Source: Chryseobacterium wanjuense
GTDB lineage: Bacteria; Bacteroidota; Bacteroidia; Flavobacteriales; Weeksellaceae
Direction of reading: 5' to 3'
DNA length: 64,000 bases
Assembly: GCF_900111495.1 (NCBI RefSeq)
Contig: NZ_FOIU01000001.1
Span: 1,302,001 to 1,366,000, forward strand
Shown here: positions 44,833 through 53,124 of the stretch, piece after piece
Position numbering within the stretch: the stretch's first letter is position 1
Layout of the letters: every line of letters begins with the position of its first letter
Notes under the pieces: model-generated
Told to the model about the DNA's origin: nothing
What the model saw: only the letters and a program-made list of their open reading frames with translations
The model's database searches: none
Made by a program: the position numbers and the translations under genes

Positions 44833-45390
44833 TTACACTTTAAGGCATCCCCGAAAACCTCTGGCGGCGTAATAAGAATCTGCGCCGTTGTGATAGGTGA
44901 AAATAGTATTATAGCGGCGGTCACAGAAAATGGCACCTCCCAATTCACGAATATTTGCGGGAGTTTTTACCCAACTTGAAGTTTTTAAATCAAATTTTCC
45001 CAGTTCCTGAAGCTGTCGGTATTGGTCTTCTGTCAACAATTCAATGCCCATTTCTGCGGCTTTGTCGATGACGTTACTTTCCGGTTTATTGGCTTTTCTC
45101 GCTTCCCAGGCCTGATAATCGTAGCAAAGGCTTCTTCGTTTCGGGCTTTCCGGTGAGCAGTCGAAGAAAATATATTCGTCTGTTTTTTTGTCATAGCCAA
45201 CTACATCGGGATCGCCTTCAGTTTCTTCCATTTCGTTTAATGACCAAAGTTTTTCGGGGCTTTTCTCCAGTTTTGCCTGAATTTTATCCCAGTTTAGCCC
45301 TTGATGACGGCTCATATTTTTCTCAAAACGTGTTTTCAGAACCTTCAAAAGCTCTTCGTTTTGTTCTGCAGTTAGTTTCTTTTTGCTCAT
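44833..45390 (-). CDS. DUF4256 domain-containing protein
   Basis: A 185-residue cytoplasmic protein of the DUF4256 family: LKTRFEKNMSRHQGLNWDKI, LWSLNEMEETEGDPDVVG, FFDCSPESPKRRSLCYDYQAWE and the C-terminal GAIFCDRRYNTIFTYHNGADSYYAARGFRG. The function is unknown. It is the last gene of an ArsR-led operon, 11 bp after the DoxX gene, and such genes co-occur in small-molecule or stress operons with SRPBCC proteins. Confidence 0.88.
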   Translation of the reverse strand: MSKKKLTAEQNEELLKVLKTRFEKNMSRHQGLNWDKIQAKLEKSPEKLWSLNEMEETEGDPDVVGYDKKTDEYIFFDCSPESPKRRSLCYDYQAWEARKANKPESNVIDKAAEMGIELLTEDQYRQLQELGKFDLKTSSWVKTPANIRELGGAIFCDRRYNTIFTYHNGADSYYAARGFRGCLKV

Positions 45391-45401
45391 ATCAAATGTT
45401 G

Positions 45402-45806
45402 TTAAGTGGTTTGAATATTTGAAATTTTTCTGTCAGCAGGTCTAAAATACCAGGAAATTAACACTAAAACAAGCAGTAAAAACGGAGGAAATGTTTTTCC
45501 GATCGGATCTCCGACAATGATGTGCGAAGCAACGGCGCCCGACATCAGGAAGAAAAACCCGGCATAAGCCCATTCCTTTAATAATGGTGTTTTCGGGATT
45601 AATGTAGCGATCACGCCTAATATTTTCCAGACTCCGATGATGGTCATGAGATAAGCAGGGTAGCCAAGATTGGTGAAATTGGCGAGTTCATCTTTGTTTT
45701 TCATGAGCTGGACAATGGCGGTTGAAATCATTCCCAGCGACATCCAAAGGGTGAAAATCCAATAGATGATTTTGTTTCTTTTTTGTGATTTGTTTGGTGT
45801 TTCCAT
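45402..45806 (-). CDS. DoxX-family membrane protein
   Basis: About 134 residues with four hydrophobic segments (IIYWIFTLWMSLGMISTAIVQL, YLMTIIGVWKILGVIATLI, WAYAGFFFLMSGAVASHII, FLLLVLVLISWYF), the DoxX/DoxD-like fold. Family members take part in quinone- or thiol-linked redox processes, but no activity can be read here. I chose ATG 45806; the upstream ATG 45833 would overlap the previous gene by 8 bp. Fourth gene of the ArsR-led operon. Confidence 0.82.
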   Translation of the reverse strand: METPNKSQKRNKIIYWIFTLWMSLGMISTAIVQLMKNKDELANFTNLGYPAYLMTIIGVWKILGVIATLIPKTPLLKEWAYAGFFFLMSGAVASHIIVGDPIGKTFPPFLLLVLVLISWYFRPADRKISNIQTT

Positions 45807-45825
45807 TTTTTTATAGTTTAAATTT

Positions 45826-46404
45826 TTAATCATTTAATCCTTTCCCATTAAGAATTTCCGGAATGTATTTTTCAATTCTTGATTCTCTGGTTTTGGATTG
45901 TTTTGCGGAAGAAAAATGGAGTAGATAAGCTCTTTGTCTTCCGGGTGTTAAAGCTTCAAATGCTTCTTTTAGTTCATGATTTTCATCCAGTTTCTTTTGA
46001 AATTCATCCGGCATTTCAAATTCTCTGGTTTTCTTCATTTCAACTTTTGCTCCTGATTCTTCAATTTCAGCAGCTTCAAACATATAGTCTTTAAGAACTT
46101 TCTTTAAATCAATGATTTGCTTTACATCGGTGAAACGGATTTGTCTTGCAGCCTGCACATTTTCAGTCTGTTGAATTAAAATATTTTCAGGATCTTTCAT
46201 CAAAGCACCTTTGAAAAACAGGAGTGCACAATATTCTTTAAAACCGTGAATTAAGAAAATATTTTTCCCCTGATAGGTATAGCATGGGCATCCCCATTTC
46301 AAATCTTCCTCAAGTTCGGTATCGAGGGCAATGGTTCTTAATTTTTCAAATTCTTTTTGCCATTGTTTGGCTTTATCAAAGAAGAAATCAACTTTTGGAT
46401 TCAT
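45826..46404 (-). CDS. YdeI/OmpD-associated family protein with DUF1801 domain
   Basis: A 192-residue cytoplasmic protein. The N-terminal half is DUF1801-like (LEEDLKWGCPCYTYQGKNIFLIHGFKEYCALLFFKGA), and the C-terminal YdeI part shows DEFQKKLDENHELKEAFEALTPGRQRAYLLHFSSAKQSKTRESRIEK-type helices typical of OmpD-associated proteins. The function is unknown. It lies 17 bp after the SRPBCC gene and 19 bp before the DoxX ATG, third gene of the operon. Confidence 0.85.
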   Translation of the reverse strand: MNPKVDFFFDKAKQWQKEFEKLRTIALDTELEEDLKWGCPCYTYQGKNIFLIHGFKEYCALLFFKGALMKDPENILIQQTENVQAARQIRFTDVKQIIDLKKVLKDYMFEAAEIEESGAKVEMKKTREFEMPDEFQKKLDENHELKEAFEALTPGRQRAYLLHFSSAKQSKTRESRIEKYIPEILNGKGLND

Positions 46405-46421
46405 GATGATGAATAAATTAA

Positions 46422-46895
46422 TTAACTTTTAACTTCCTTAGAAACAACTTCCTGTAAACGGTTGTGCGCCATGTTGATACCCTGTGCAAAAGGAAGTTTC
46501 AGCATCTGGTCTCTGAAATCAACGGATTTGTAGATGGTGTGAATGGTGATTTTGCTGGTATCATCCGAAAGTTTTTCAAATTCTATATAGTCAAATTGAA
46601 CGGGAAAAGGAGTGTTTTCCATCTGGAAAGTCCTGGTAATATTCTGATTATGAATGACTTCGTGAATTGTTCCGTTTGCTCTGAAAACCACGTCACCATG
46701 CTGATTTGAAGTTTCAAACTGGTAGCTGCCGTGCTGCTTATTTTCTAGCTTTAAAACCTTTGTTCCCATCCATTGTTCAACGATTTCGGCATCTGTATAG
46801 GCTTTAAAAAGAAGGTCTACAGGTAAGTCAAACTCCCTGGTAATGAAGATTTCCTGTTTTCCGTCTTCGGCGTGAATTTTTGTTTTAAGTTCCAT
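46422..46895 (-). CDS. SRPBCC / AHSA1-type ligand-binding protein
   Basis: A 157-residue START-like protein of the AHSA1 (Activator of Hsp90 ATPase homologue) family: [51 protein letters not shown], and the C-terminal long helix [21 protein letters not shown]. The fold holds hydrophobic ligands. Proteins of this kind are regularly encoded beside an ArsR regulator, as here, where the reading frames overlap by 11 bp. Confidence 0.9.
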   Translation of the reverse strand: MELKTKIHAEDGKQEIFITREFDLPVDLLFKAYTDAEIVEQWMGTKVLKLENKQHGSYQFETSNQHGDVVFRANGTIHEVIHNQNITRTFQMENTPFPVQFDYIEFEKLSDDTSKITIHTIYKSVDFRDQMLKLPFAQGINMAHNRLQEVVSKEVKS

Positions 46896-47223
46896 ATTTG
46901 TTATTTTTTGTTTGATAATTTTTCATAATATTTTCCAGCGCATTGAATCTGTCGTCCCACATTTTGCGGAAAGGTTCTATAAAATCGGCAATTTCTTTCA
47001 TTTTATTTGGATTTAGGTGATAAATGATTTCACGACCGTTTTGTTCGGGCTTCAACAATTCACATTCTGTAAGGATCTGGAGATGCTTTGAAACGGTAGG
47101 TCTTGCGGTATCAAAATTGGAAGCAATAGCACCGGCAGTCATCGATTGTGTCGCGACCAGCATCAGGATTGATCTTCGTGTCGGATCGGCTATGGCCTGA
47201 AATACATCTCGTCTTAAATTCAT
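46885..47223 (-). CDS. ArsR-family winged-helix repressor
   Basis: A 112-residue DNA-binding protein: [66 protein letters not shown] is the ArsR/SmtB core, with the recognition helix in [13 protein letters not shown]. There is no Cys at the metal-site position (ELLKPEQ rather than ELCDVCE), so it probably does not sense metal and belongs to the ArsR group paired with SRPBCC proteins. It heads the five-gene operon and likely represses it through two palindromes around its promoter. Confidence 0.9.
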   Translation of the reverse strand: MNLRRDVFQAIADPTRRSILMLVATQSMTAGAIASNFDTARPTVSKHLQILTECELLKPEQNGREIIYHLNPNKMKEIADFIEPFRKMWDDRFNALENIMKNYQTKNNKYGT

Positions 47224-47226
47224 TAT

Positions 47227-47242
47227 GTAGCTATTTGACTAC
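47227..47242 (-). promoter_or_regulatory. ArsR operator 1
   Basis: The 16-bp imperfect palindrome GTAGCTATTTGACTAC overlaps the end of the -7 box and lies 4 bp upstream of the start codon. It matches operator 2 at 12 of 16 positions. Confidence 0.6.
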
Positions 47243-47272
47243 AAATTTATATGAAGTTATTTAACTACGCAA
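47242..47272 (-). promoter_or_regulatory. Promoter of the ArsR-led operon
   Basis: Minus-strand TTG (47272-47270), a 20-bp spacer and TAAATTTG (47249-47242). Operator 2 fills the spacer and operator 1 abuts the -7 box. Confidence 0.7.
47253..47268 (-). promoter_or_regulatory. ArsR operator 2
   Basis: The 16-bp palindrome GAAGTTATTTAACTAC lies between the -33 and -7 elements, 26 bp centre to centre from operator 1. Confidence 0.6.
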
Positions 47273-47401
47273 GTTTTATTTTAAAAATTTTTGATTTAAA
47301 ATATTCGGATATGGTTTTAATTTTAAAATATATAAGATTATCGGTGAAATAAAATTGTACAGCGGATTTTCAGCGATTAGGAATTATGAGGTTTGTATAT
47401 A

Positions 47402-47460
47402 ATAGGAACGGGCTTTAGCCCGTTTTCAAAAGATTAAAACGAATTCGGCTTTAGCCGAAA
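47402..47460. repeat. Intergenic double-hairpin repeat (family C)
   Basis: ACGGGCTTTAGCCCGT and TCGGCTTTAGCCGA are joined by an AT-rich linker, the same layout as 14141-14197. Confidence 0.8.
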
Positions 47461-47890
47461 CCTGAAATTATAAGTTTTGTTTAAAGTCAGCCGTAATATT
47501 TCAAACTGAAAAATTAAATATTCAAACAATTTTAAAAAATAAAATTTTAAAAGATTCTCAACAGTTAAAAATTTAAAATATAAAAAAAGTATGATTATAA
47601 GAGATTATAAAAGATTATTATAAAAAGGAAATTATATAATCGATTCTCAGCAATTTGAAAACACAGAAATGGGTCATATTTTAAACCTCTCTTATATCGG
47701 ATAAATAAAGATCCTATAATTTATATTATGTTAAATTGAATATGTTTCCGGTTTGTTATATTGCTTGTAATTCGTGTATTTATCTTGTATCAAATTAAGT
47801 TGATAAATTATGGCTATAAATTAAATCCGGACAAAACGAATATCTAAGTTGAAACTTCCATTTATTACAATATTTTCATTAGAGTTTAAA

Positions 47891-47929
47891 TTCAAAAAAA
47901 AATTCTACACTATAATCTTGTGTAGAATT
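47891..47929 (-). terminator. Orphan terminator hairpin
   Basis: A 10-bp perfect stem AATTCTACAC / GTGTAGAATT with a 9-nt loop, followed on the minus strand by T9. It lies about 130 bp beyond the hsp20 terminator with no gene directly before it. Confidence 0.7.
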
Positions 47930-48050
47930 TCAACCAAATGAACATCTAAAAAGTAAGAAATCTGTTTCTATGGAATTTATTCGTTCTCAGCTTAAATAAT
48001 ATTTTAAGTGAAAATGTCATGCAGAATGAATCCAGAAATTTGAATTAATA

Positions 48051-48096
48051 AAAAAAGGGAGCCGACAAAAGAACTATCAATTTTGTCAAACTCCCA
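48051..48096 (-). terminator. Terminator of hsp20
   Basis: GGGAG (48057-48061) pairs with CTCCC (48091-48095) and GACAAAA pairs with TTTTGTC inside. On the minus strand a T7 tract follows. Confidence 0.75.
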
Positions 48097-48169
48097 GAAA
48101 AAGGATGATACTTTGCCTAATTTATTGGTAAATTACTTCCTTTGTTCAATTGCAGATGTACATAACTTA

Positions 48170-48601
48170 TCAGTCAATTTTAATTTCTTTTACCTCTCCT
48201 TTTTGCGGGTTTGCTTTCGTCAGACTGATGTTTAGCAATCCATCCTGATACGTAGCTTTGATCTGATCCTCAGAAATATTATCTGGCAAACGGAAACTTC
48301 GTGAAAATGAAGATGTGGAGAATTCTTTTCTTAAATAATTTTCTTTTTCTTCGGTATGTTCACTGCTTTTTTTCGCACTTATTGTAAGCAATCCGTTTTC
48401 ATTGGCTACTTTAAAATCTTCTTTTTTAAAGCCCGGAGCAGAAACTTTTAATTCGTAGGCTTTATCTTTGTCAATAATATTAACAGTCGGATACATACTT
48501 TTTGAAAAAAGTGGCTGGCTCAGGAATCCATCAGTATTCCAGAAATCTTCTACGATTGATTTTAGTGACGGAAATGTGTTGATTTTTTCTAAGGTTTTCA
48601 T
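48170..48601 (-). CDS. Hsp20/alpha-crystallin small heat-shock protein
   Basis: A 143-residue ATP-independent chaperone of the cytoplasm. The alpha-crystallin domain spans about residues 37-140: PTVNIIDKDKAYELKVSAPGFKKEDFKV, LTISAKKSSEHTEEKENYLRKEF, then SFSRSFRLPDNISEDQIKATYQDGLLNISL, with the final Ile/Leu-rich anchor at the C-terminus. It marks the left end of a stress-type island. Its upstream region carries a direct repeat (48637-48648 and 48657-48668) suited to regulator binding. Confidence 0.93.
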   Translation of the reverse strand: MKTLEKINTFPSLKSIVEDFWNTDGFLSQPLFSKSMYPTVNIIDKDKAYELKVSAPGFKKEDFKVANENGLLTISAKKSSEHTEEKENYLRKEFSTSSFSRSFRLPDNISEDQIKATYQDGLLNISLTKANPQKGEVKEIKID

Positions 48602-48941
48602 AATAAAATTATTTTAGATTAGTTGTCCAAAATTAGGACGACAATAACTTTTGAACGATGACAATAATTACAATTTGAAATGATCTTCATCACCCTTCCC
48701 TTTCCTGTCTCCCATCCTATTTGTTTTCGATTAAAAACAAAAATTAAATCCCTTTTTTTGAGAATTGGAAAAAATGAGGCTAGCTCAATCTGGTTATTAT
48801 AAGCTTTCTGTAGATTAATTTTATTTAGCTGACTAGCATCACATTTCGGTGTGATGATCATCATTTTTTTCTTTATGTGGTTTGATGAACTTTGGTGTGC
48901 TTAATTATTGATAATTAAATATTTATTAAAAGTATACTGCC
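48602..48941. other. Divergent regulatory region between hsp20 and the GH130 gene
   Basis: 340 bp with no convincing gene. It contains a direct repeat GAYGACAATAAY at 48637-48648 and 48657-48668 (20-bp period) near hsp20, and an inverted repeat CATCACA-N6-TGTGATG at 48837-48856 about 90 bp before the GH130 ATG. Both are candidate regulator sites. Confidence 0.5.
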
Positions 48942-49988
48942 ATGATCAAGGTAAAAAAAGAAGGTGTCATCCTGGAAAAAACCAACCACGGATTTGAAAG
49001 TTCAGGAGTTTCAAACCCGGCGATTTTGAGTGAAAATGGTACGGTTCATATGTTTTACAGGGCGGTGAGTAAAGATAACTACTCTAGCATCGGCCATTGC
49101 AGATTAAAAAAGCAAGTAACCGTTGAAGACCGAAAGGAAATTCCAATTCTTTTTCCACAATACGAATATGAAAAGAAAGGCATAGAAGATCCCCGTATTG
49201 TAAAAATTGAAGATACATATTATCTTACCTACACTGCTTACGATGGCATAAATGCATTAGGCGCATTGGCGACATCGAAAGATCTGGTGACCTGGGAAAA
49301 GCGAGGGCTTATTGTGCCGCAATATTCTTACGAAGAGTTTAGATATTTAGCAGAATCTCAAGGAGAATTAAATGAAAAATATTTCCGGTTCAACGGGAAA
49401 TATATTGTCCCAAAAAAGTTTGGAAAAAAAGTGCTCCTTTGGGACAAGAATGTGATACTTTTTCCGAGACGTATTAATGGAAAGTTTTATTTCTTACATC
49501 GGATAAAGCCGGATATCCAGATTGTTTTTGTAGAAGATCTGAGTGAGCTTACCCATAATTTTTGGGATAATTTTTTCCTTATGTTTAGTGATCATCTTCT
49601 GATTTCTCCAAAATATGATCATGAAGTAAGCTATCTGGGCGGAGGCTGCCCTCCTGTAGAAACCACAGAAGGCTGGCTGCTGATTTATCATGGAGTTCAT
49701 GATACCGTAGATGGCTATGTATACTGTGTTTGTGCCGCATTATTAGATCTGGAAGATCCTACACATGAGATAGCCCGTTTACCCTATCCTCTTTTCAAAC
49801 CGGAATATGATTATGAACGGTGCGGATTAACGAATAATATCTGTTTTCCCAGCGGTGCTCTGGTTTGTGAAGATACGCTTTATATATACTATGGTGCTGC
49901 TGATGAACGCGTTGCCTGTGCTTCAGTTTGTCTTTCTGAATTGTTAAAAGAACTAATTACTTATAAAAACTTGCCAAATGAAAAATAG
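48942..49988 (+). CDS. GH130-family glycoside phosphorylase
   Basis: A 348-residue five-bladed propeller enzyme of the mannoside phosphorylase family GH130. The catalytic acid and phosphate-binding region is visible in KKGIEDPRIVKIEDTYYLTYTAYDG (Asp after Glu), with YLGGGCPPVETTEGWLLIYHGV and YIYYGAADERVACA in the last blades. Family members phosphorolyse beta-1,2- or beta-1,4-mannosides or act in the synthetic direction. No signal peptide, so cytoplasmic. It overlaps the following glycosyltransferase gene by 11 bp, which implies translational coupling and a shared glycan. Confidence 0.9.
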   Translation: MIKVKKEGVILEKTNHGFESSGVSNPAILSENGTVHMFYRAVSKDNYSSIGHCRLKKQVTVEDRKEIPILFPQYEYEKKGIEDPRIVKIEDTYYLTYTAYDGINALGALATSKDLVTWEKRGLIVPQYSYEEFRYLAESQGELNEKYFRFNGKYIVPKKFGKKVLLWDKNVILFPRRINGKFYFLHRIKPDIQIVFVEDLSELTHNFWDNFFLMFSDHLLISPKYDHEVSYLGGGCPPVETTEGWLLIYHGVHDTVDGYVYCVCAALLDLEDPTHEIARLPYPLFKPEYDYERCGLTNNICFPSGALVCEDTLYIYYGAADERVACASVCLSELLKELITYKNLPNEK

Positions 49989-52299
49989 ATTAAATATGAA
50001 AAAAAGATTACGAGACGCATCCTTTGCGAATGCCGTGCTAAAAAAGAAAGTGCCACAGTGGTTGATGATTACCACATTTCCTCCCAGAGAATGCGGCATT
50101 GCAACGTATACACAGGATTTAATCAAAGCCATCAATGATAAATTCACAGAATCTTTTGATATCAAAATATGTGCATTGGAAAACGAAGCACATGAATATA
50201 ACGGAGATGTCAATTATATCCTAGAAACAGCCAATCCTGAATCATATCGTGAACTGACCGAAAATATCAATTTGTCTGATCAAATCGAATTGGTAATCCT
50301 GCAGCATGAGTTTGGTTTATTCAGAAATAATGAAAAAGAATTATTACAATTTTTAAACTCTGTAAACAAAGCTTTGGCTGTGGTATTTCACACCGTTTTA
50401 CCAAAACCGGAGAAAGAAATAAAACAGTATATCCAAACTATTGCGGCACTTGCAGATAAATTAATAGTAATGACTAATTCTGCCAGGGAAATACTAGAAA
50501 ACGATTATGAGATTGCAAAAGATAAAATTACAGTCATTTCGCACGGCACCCACCTGGTAGAACATATCAATAAAAATACTTTAAAGAAAAAATACGGTTA
50601 CCAGAACCGAAAAATACTTTCAACATTTGGTCTTCTGAGTTCCGGGAAAAGTATTGAAACAACACTTCATGCATTACCCTCGATAGTTGAGCAACATCCT
50701 GATGTTTTGTTTCTTATTATCGGAAAAACACATCCCTGCGTAGTCCAGCACGAAGGTGAAAAATACAGACAGAGTCTGGAGTTGCTGGTGGATAACTTGC
50801 AATTAAATTCAAACGTTGCCTTTGTCAACGAATATTTACCGCTTGAAGCATTATTAGAGTATTTACAGCTTACGGATGTTTACCTGTTTACTTCAAAAGA
50901 TCCCAATCAGGCTGTGAGCGGTACTTTTTCCTATGCAATAAGCTGCGGATGCCCTATCATCTCCACTCCTATTCCGCACGCCCTCGAAGTGCTGCAAAAC
51001 GGAACCGGAATTATTATAGACTTTGAAAATCCTTTACAGCTTTCCCAACAGGTAAATAAATTATTAAATGATGAAGAGTTGAGAAATAATATTTCCTTAA
51101 ACGGCTTACACCAAATGGCTCCTACTGCTTGGGAAAATTCGGCAATTGCTCATGTACAGCAGTTTAGAAAAATTTTAGATTTTAATGTAAAGCTGCAGTA
51201 TAAAATACCGGAAATCAATCTGAATCATATCAAAAAAATGACGACCAGCTTCGGAATCATTCAGTTTTCGGTTATAAATCATCCGGATAAAGATTCGGGA
51301 TACACTGTAGATGACAATGCCAGAGCGTTAATAGCTATGTGTCAACATTATAAAATCTTCGGAACAGCAAGTGACCTAAAGTATATCACGATTTATTTTA
51401 ATTTTATTTCCTATAGTTTTCAGGAAGGATGCTTTTTAAATTATATTAATTTCCAAAAGGAGTTTACAGCACAAAATAGCGATTGCAATCTGGAAGACTC
51501 TTTTGGAAGGGCTATATGGGCTTTGGGATATTTGCTTTCTCTTCAAGACATGATCCCGGAAGACTTGATCAGGAAGGCACAGGTGTTATTTAACAAAGCT
51601 GTTTTGCAGGCTTCCGACATTCATTCTACACGAGCTATGGCATTCATTATCAAAGGACTTTATTATGCTGGCCTGAAAAATAATTCTTTACAGAACAGGC
51701 TTGCCATTGAAGAATTGGCAGACCGCCTTGTGCAGATGTACAGACACGAAACCGATGACACGTGGCAATGGTACGAAAGTTACTTAACTTATGCTAACAG
51801 TGTAATACCGGAGGCTATGCTAATGGCCTGGCTTACGATCAGGAAATCAGTATACCGATCAATTGCAACAGCTTCGTTTGATTTTCTGATATCAAAAATA
51901 TTTTCCCAGGACGCGATCAAAGTAATTTCTAATAAGGGCTGGATGCATAATAACAGGGAAATTGATGCAGCTCATAAAGGCGGGGAACAGCCTATTGATG
52001 TAGCTTATACTATTATAGCATTAAATGAATTTTATACTGTATTCAAAATTGAAAATTACAAGCAGAAAATGTTTGTTGCGTTTGAATGGTTTTTAGGCAA
52101 TAACCATTTAAACCAAATCGTATACAATCCTTGTACCGGCGGATGTTATGATGGTGTTGAAGATACTTACATCAACTTAAACCAGGGTGCAGAATCTACC
52201 ATCAGTTATTTAATGGCCCGGCTGGTTATGGAAAAATATGCTGTACCGGTAAAAAGCTATGCAGCAAAACGCAATAAGACAGAAAGAGCTTTTCATTAA
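49978..52299 (+). CDS. GT4 glycosyltransferase fused to an alpha/alpha-barrel domain
   Basis: A 773-residue cytoplasmic protein. Residues about 20-410 form a GT-B glycosyltransferase of family 4 (TTFPPRECGIATYTQDLI, VISHGTHLVEHI, LSTFGLLSSGKSIETTLHALPSIV, and the donor-site region YLFTSKDPNQAVSGTFSYAISCGCPIISTPIPHALEVL). Residues about 415-770 are helical with VDDNARALIAMCQHYK, STRAMAFIIKGLYYAG, DDTWQWYESYLTYANSVIPEAML and GGCYDGVEDTYINLNQGAESTIS, a glycosidase-type (alpha/alpha)6 barrel. ATG 49996 is an alternative start that avoids the overlap with the GH130 gene. The pair may build and recycle a mannose-containing glycan; this is inference. Confidence 0.85.
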   Translation: MKNRLNMKKRLRDASFANAVLKKKVPQWLMITTFPPRECGIATYTQDLIKAINDKFTESFDIKICALENEAHEYNGDVNYILETANPESYRELTENINLSDQIELVILQHEFGLFRNNEKELLQFLNSVNKALAVVFHTVLPKPEKEIKQYIQTIAALADKLIVMTNSAREILENDYEIAKDKITVISHGTHLVEHINKNTLKKKYGYQNRKILSTFGLLSSGKSIETTLHALPSIVEQHPDVLFLIIGKTHPCVVQHEGEKYRQSLELLVDNLQLNSNVAFVNEYLPLEALLEYLQLTDVYLFTSKDPNQAVSGTFSYAISCGCPIISTPIPHALEVLQNGTGIIIDFENPLQLSQQVNKLLNDEELRNNISLNGLHQMAPTAWENSAIAHVQQFRKILDFNVKLQYKIPEINLNHIKKMTTSFGIIQFSVINHPDKDSGYTVDDNARALIAMCQHYKIFGTASDLKYITIYFNFISYSFQEGCFLNYINFQKEFTAQNSDCNLEDSFGRAIWALGYLLSLQDMIPEDLIRKAQVLFNKAVLQASDIHSTRAMAFIIKGLYYAGLKNNSLQNRLAIEELADRLVQMYRHETDDTWQWYESYLTYANSVIPEAMLMAWLTIRKSVYRSIATASFDFLISKIFSQDAIKVISNKGWMHNNREIDAAHKGGEQPIDVAYTIIALNEFYTVFKIENYKQKMFVAFEWFLGNNHLNQIVYNPCTGGCYDGVEDTYINLNQGAESTISYLMARLVMEKYAVPVKSYAAKRNKTERAFH

Positions 52300-52349
52300 A
52301 ACATAATCTTAACCTTTAAACATTTATTAACCTCAAAAAATTTATTAAA

Positions 52350-53012
52350 ATGAAAACAAATGCAGAACTACAAAGAGATGTTCAGAAAGCACTTCAATGG
52401 GAACCATTGTTGCATTCAGCAGAGATAGGTGTGACTGCCAAAGATGGTATTGTTTCCTTAACGGGTGTGGTAGACAGCTACGCAAAAAAGATGGAAGCAG
52501 AAAATGCCGCCAAAAGAGTATCCGGACTGAAGGCTTTGGTAGAAAATATCGAAGTGAAATTCCCAAACTCACTGTATAAAACCGATGCCGAAGTGGCAAA
52601 AGAAGTTCTTAATGCTTTGAAAGCAAATTATTCTATTCCGGATGACAATATCAAAGTAAAAGTTGAAGACGGCAAGGTTACCTTAGAAGGCGAGCTTCCT
52701 TGGAATTATCAGAAAGAAGAAGCAGGACAAGCCATAAAATACCTTATCGGTGTAAAAGGTGTGATCAATAACATTAAAATTAAATCTGAAGTAGATGATG
52801 AAATTCAGAAAAAAGATATTGAAGATGCCCTCAGAAGAAGTACCATTGACGATAGTGAAATTAAAGTATCCGTATCAGGAACGACGGTAACGTTAACAGG
52901 AACCGCCAATTCATGGTATCAAAAAGAAGAAGCGGGACGTATCGCCTGGAAAACTCCGGGAATTTGGAATGTGAGAAACGAATTGGAAATCGATTACGAA
53001 TATTTCTTATAA
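52350..53012 (+). CDS. Triple BON-domain protein
   Basis: A 220-residue protein of three consecutive BON domains (about 3-66, 75-140 and 149-217), each with the pattern of a helix, then VKDGxVTLTG-like strands (AKDGIVSLTGVVDSYAKKMEAE, VEDGKVTLEGELPWNYQKEEAG, VSGTTVTLTGTANSWYQKEEAG). No signal peptide is visible, so unlike OsmY it appears cytoplasmic. BON domains bind phospholipid or glycans and recur in stress loci. A terminator hairpin follows. Confidence 0.92.
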   Translation: MKTNAELQRDVQKALQWEPLLHSAEIGVTAKDGIVSLTGVVDSYAKKMEAENAAKRVSGLKALVENIEVKFPNSLYKTDAEVAKEVLNALKANYSIPDDNIKVKVEDGKVTLEGELPWNYQKEEAGQAIKYLIGVKGVINNIKIKSEVDDEIQKKDIEDALRRSTIDDSEIKVSVSGTTVTLTGTANSWYQKEEAGRIAWKTPGIWNVRNELEIDYEYFL

Positions 53013-53037
53013 TTAAATTTTATCATTAAGTTAATTA

Positions 53038-53073
53038 AATGACCTGTGGAGCTTTTCGCAGGTCATTAAAAAA
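53038..53073 (+). terminator. Terminator of the BON gene
   Basis: A 9-bp stem AATGACCTG / CAGGTCATT, then AAAAAAT rather than a T tract, so the call is tentative. Confidence 0.55.
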
Positions 53074-53124
53074 TACCACTTATTTAAAATCATTCTTAAT
53101 GAAACATTTCATAATTTTGATGTA

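Larger units (their letters stand above)
47273..48169. other. About 900-bp AT-rich region without a gene
   Basis: No credible open frame is seen on either strand. It holds a family C repeat (47402-47460), a well-formed minus-strand terminator (47901-47929) and a second hairpin (48057-48095) that ends hsp20. The stretch 47465-47890 is very AT-rich with no recognisable structure. Confidence 0.65.

Noticed and set aside
48837-48856. Canonical CRP site upstream of the GH130 gene
   Set aside because: The half-sites are TCACA...TGTGA (outward), not TGTGA...TCACA, so it is kept only as a generic inverted repeat and not called a CRP operator.
48619-48864. 81-residue open frame on the minus strand upstream of hsp20
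   Set aside because: It lies wholly in the divergent regulatory region, covers the direct repeat and the inverted repeat, has no recognisable motif or good start, and its composition is that of non-coding DNA.
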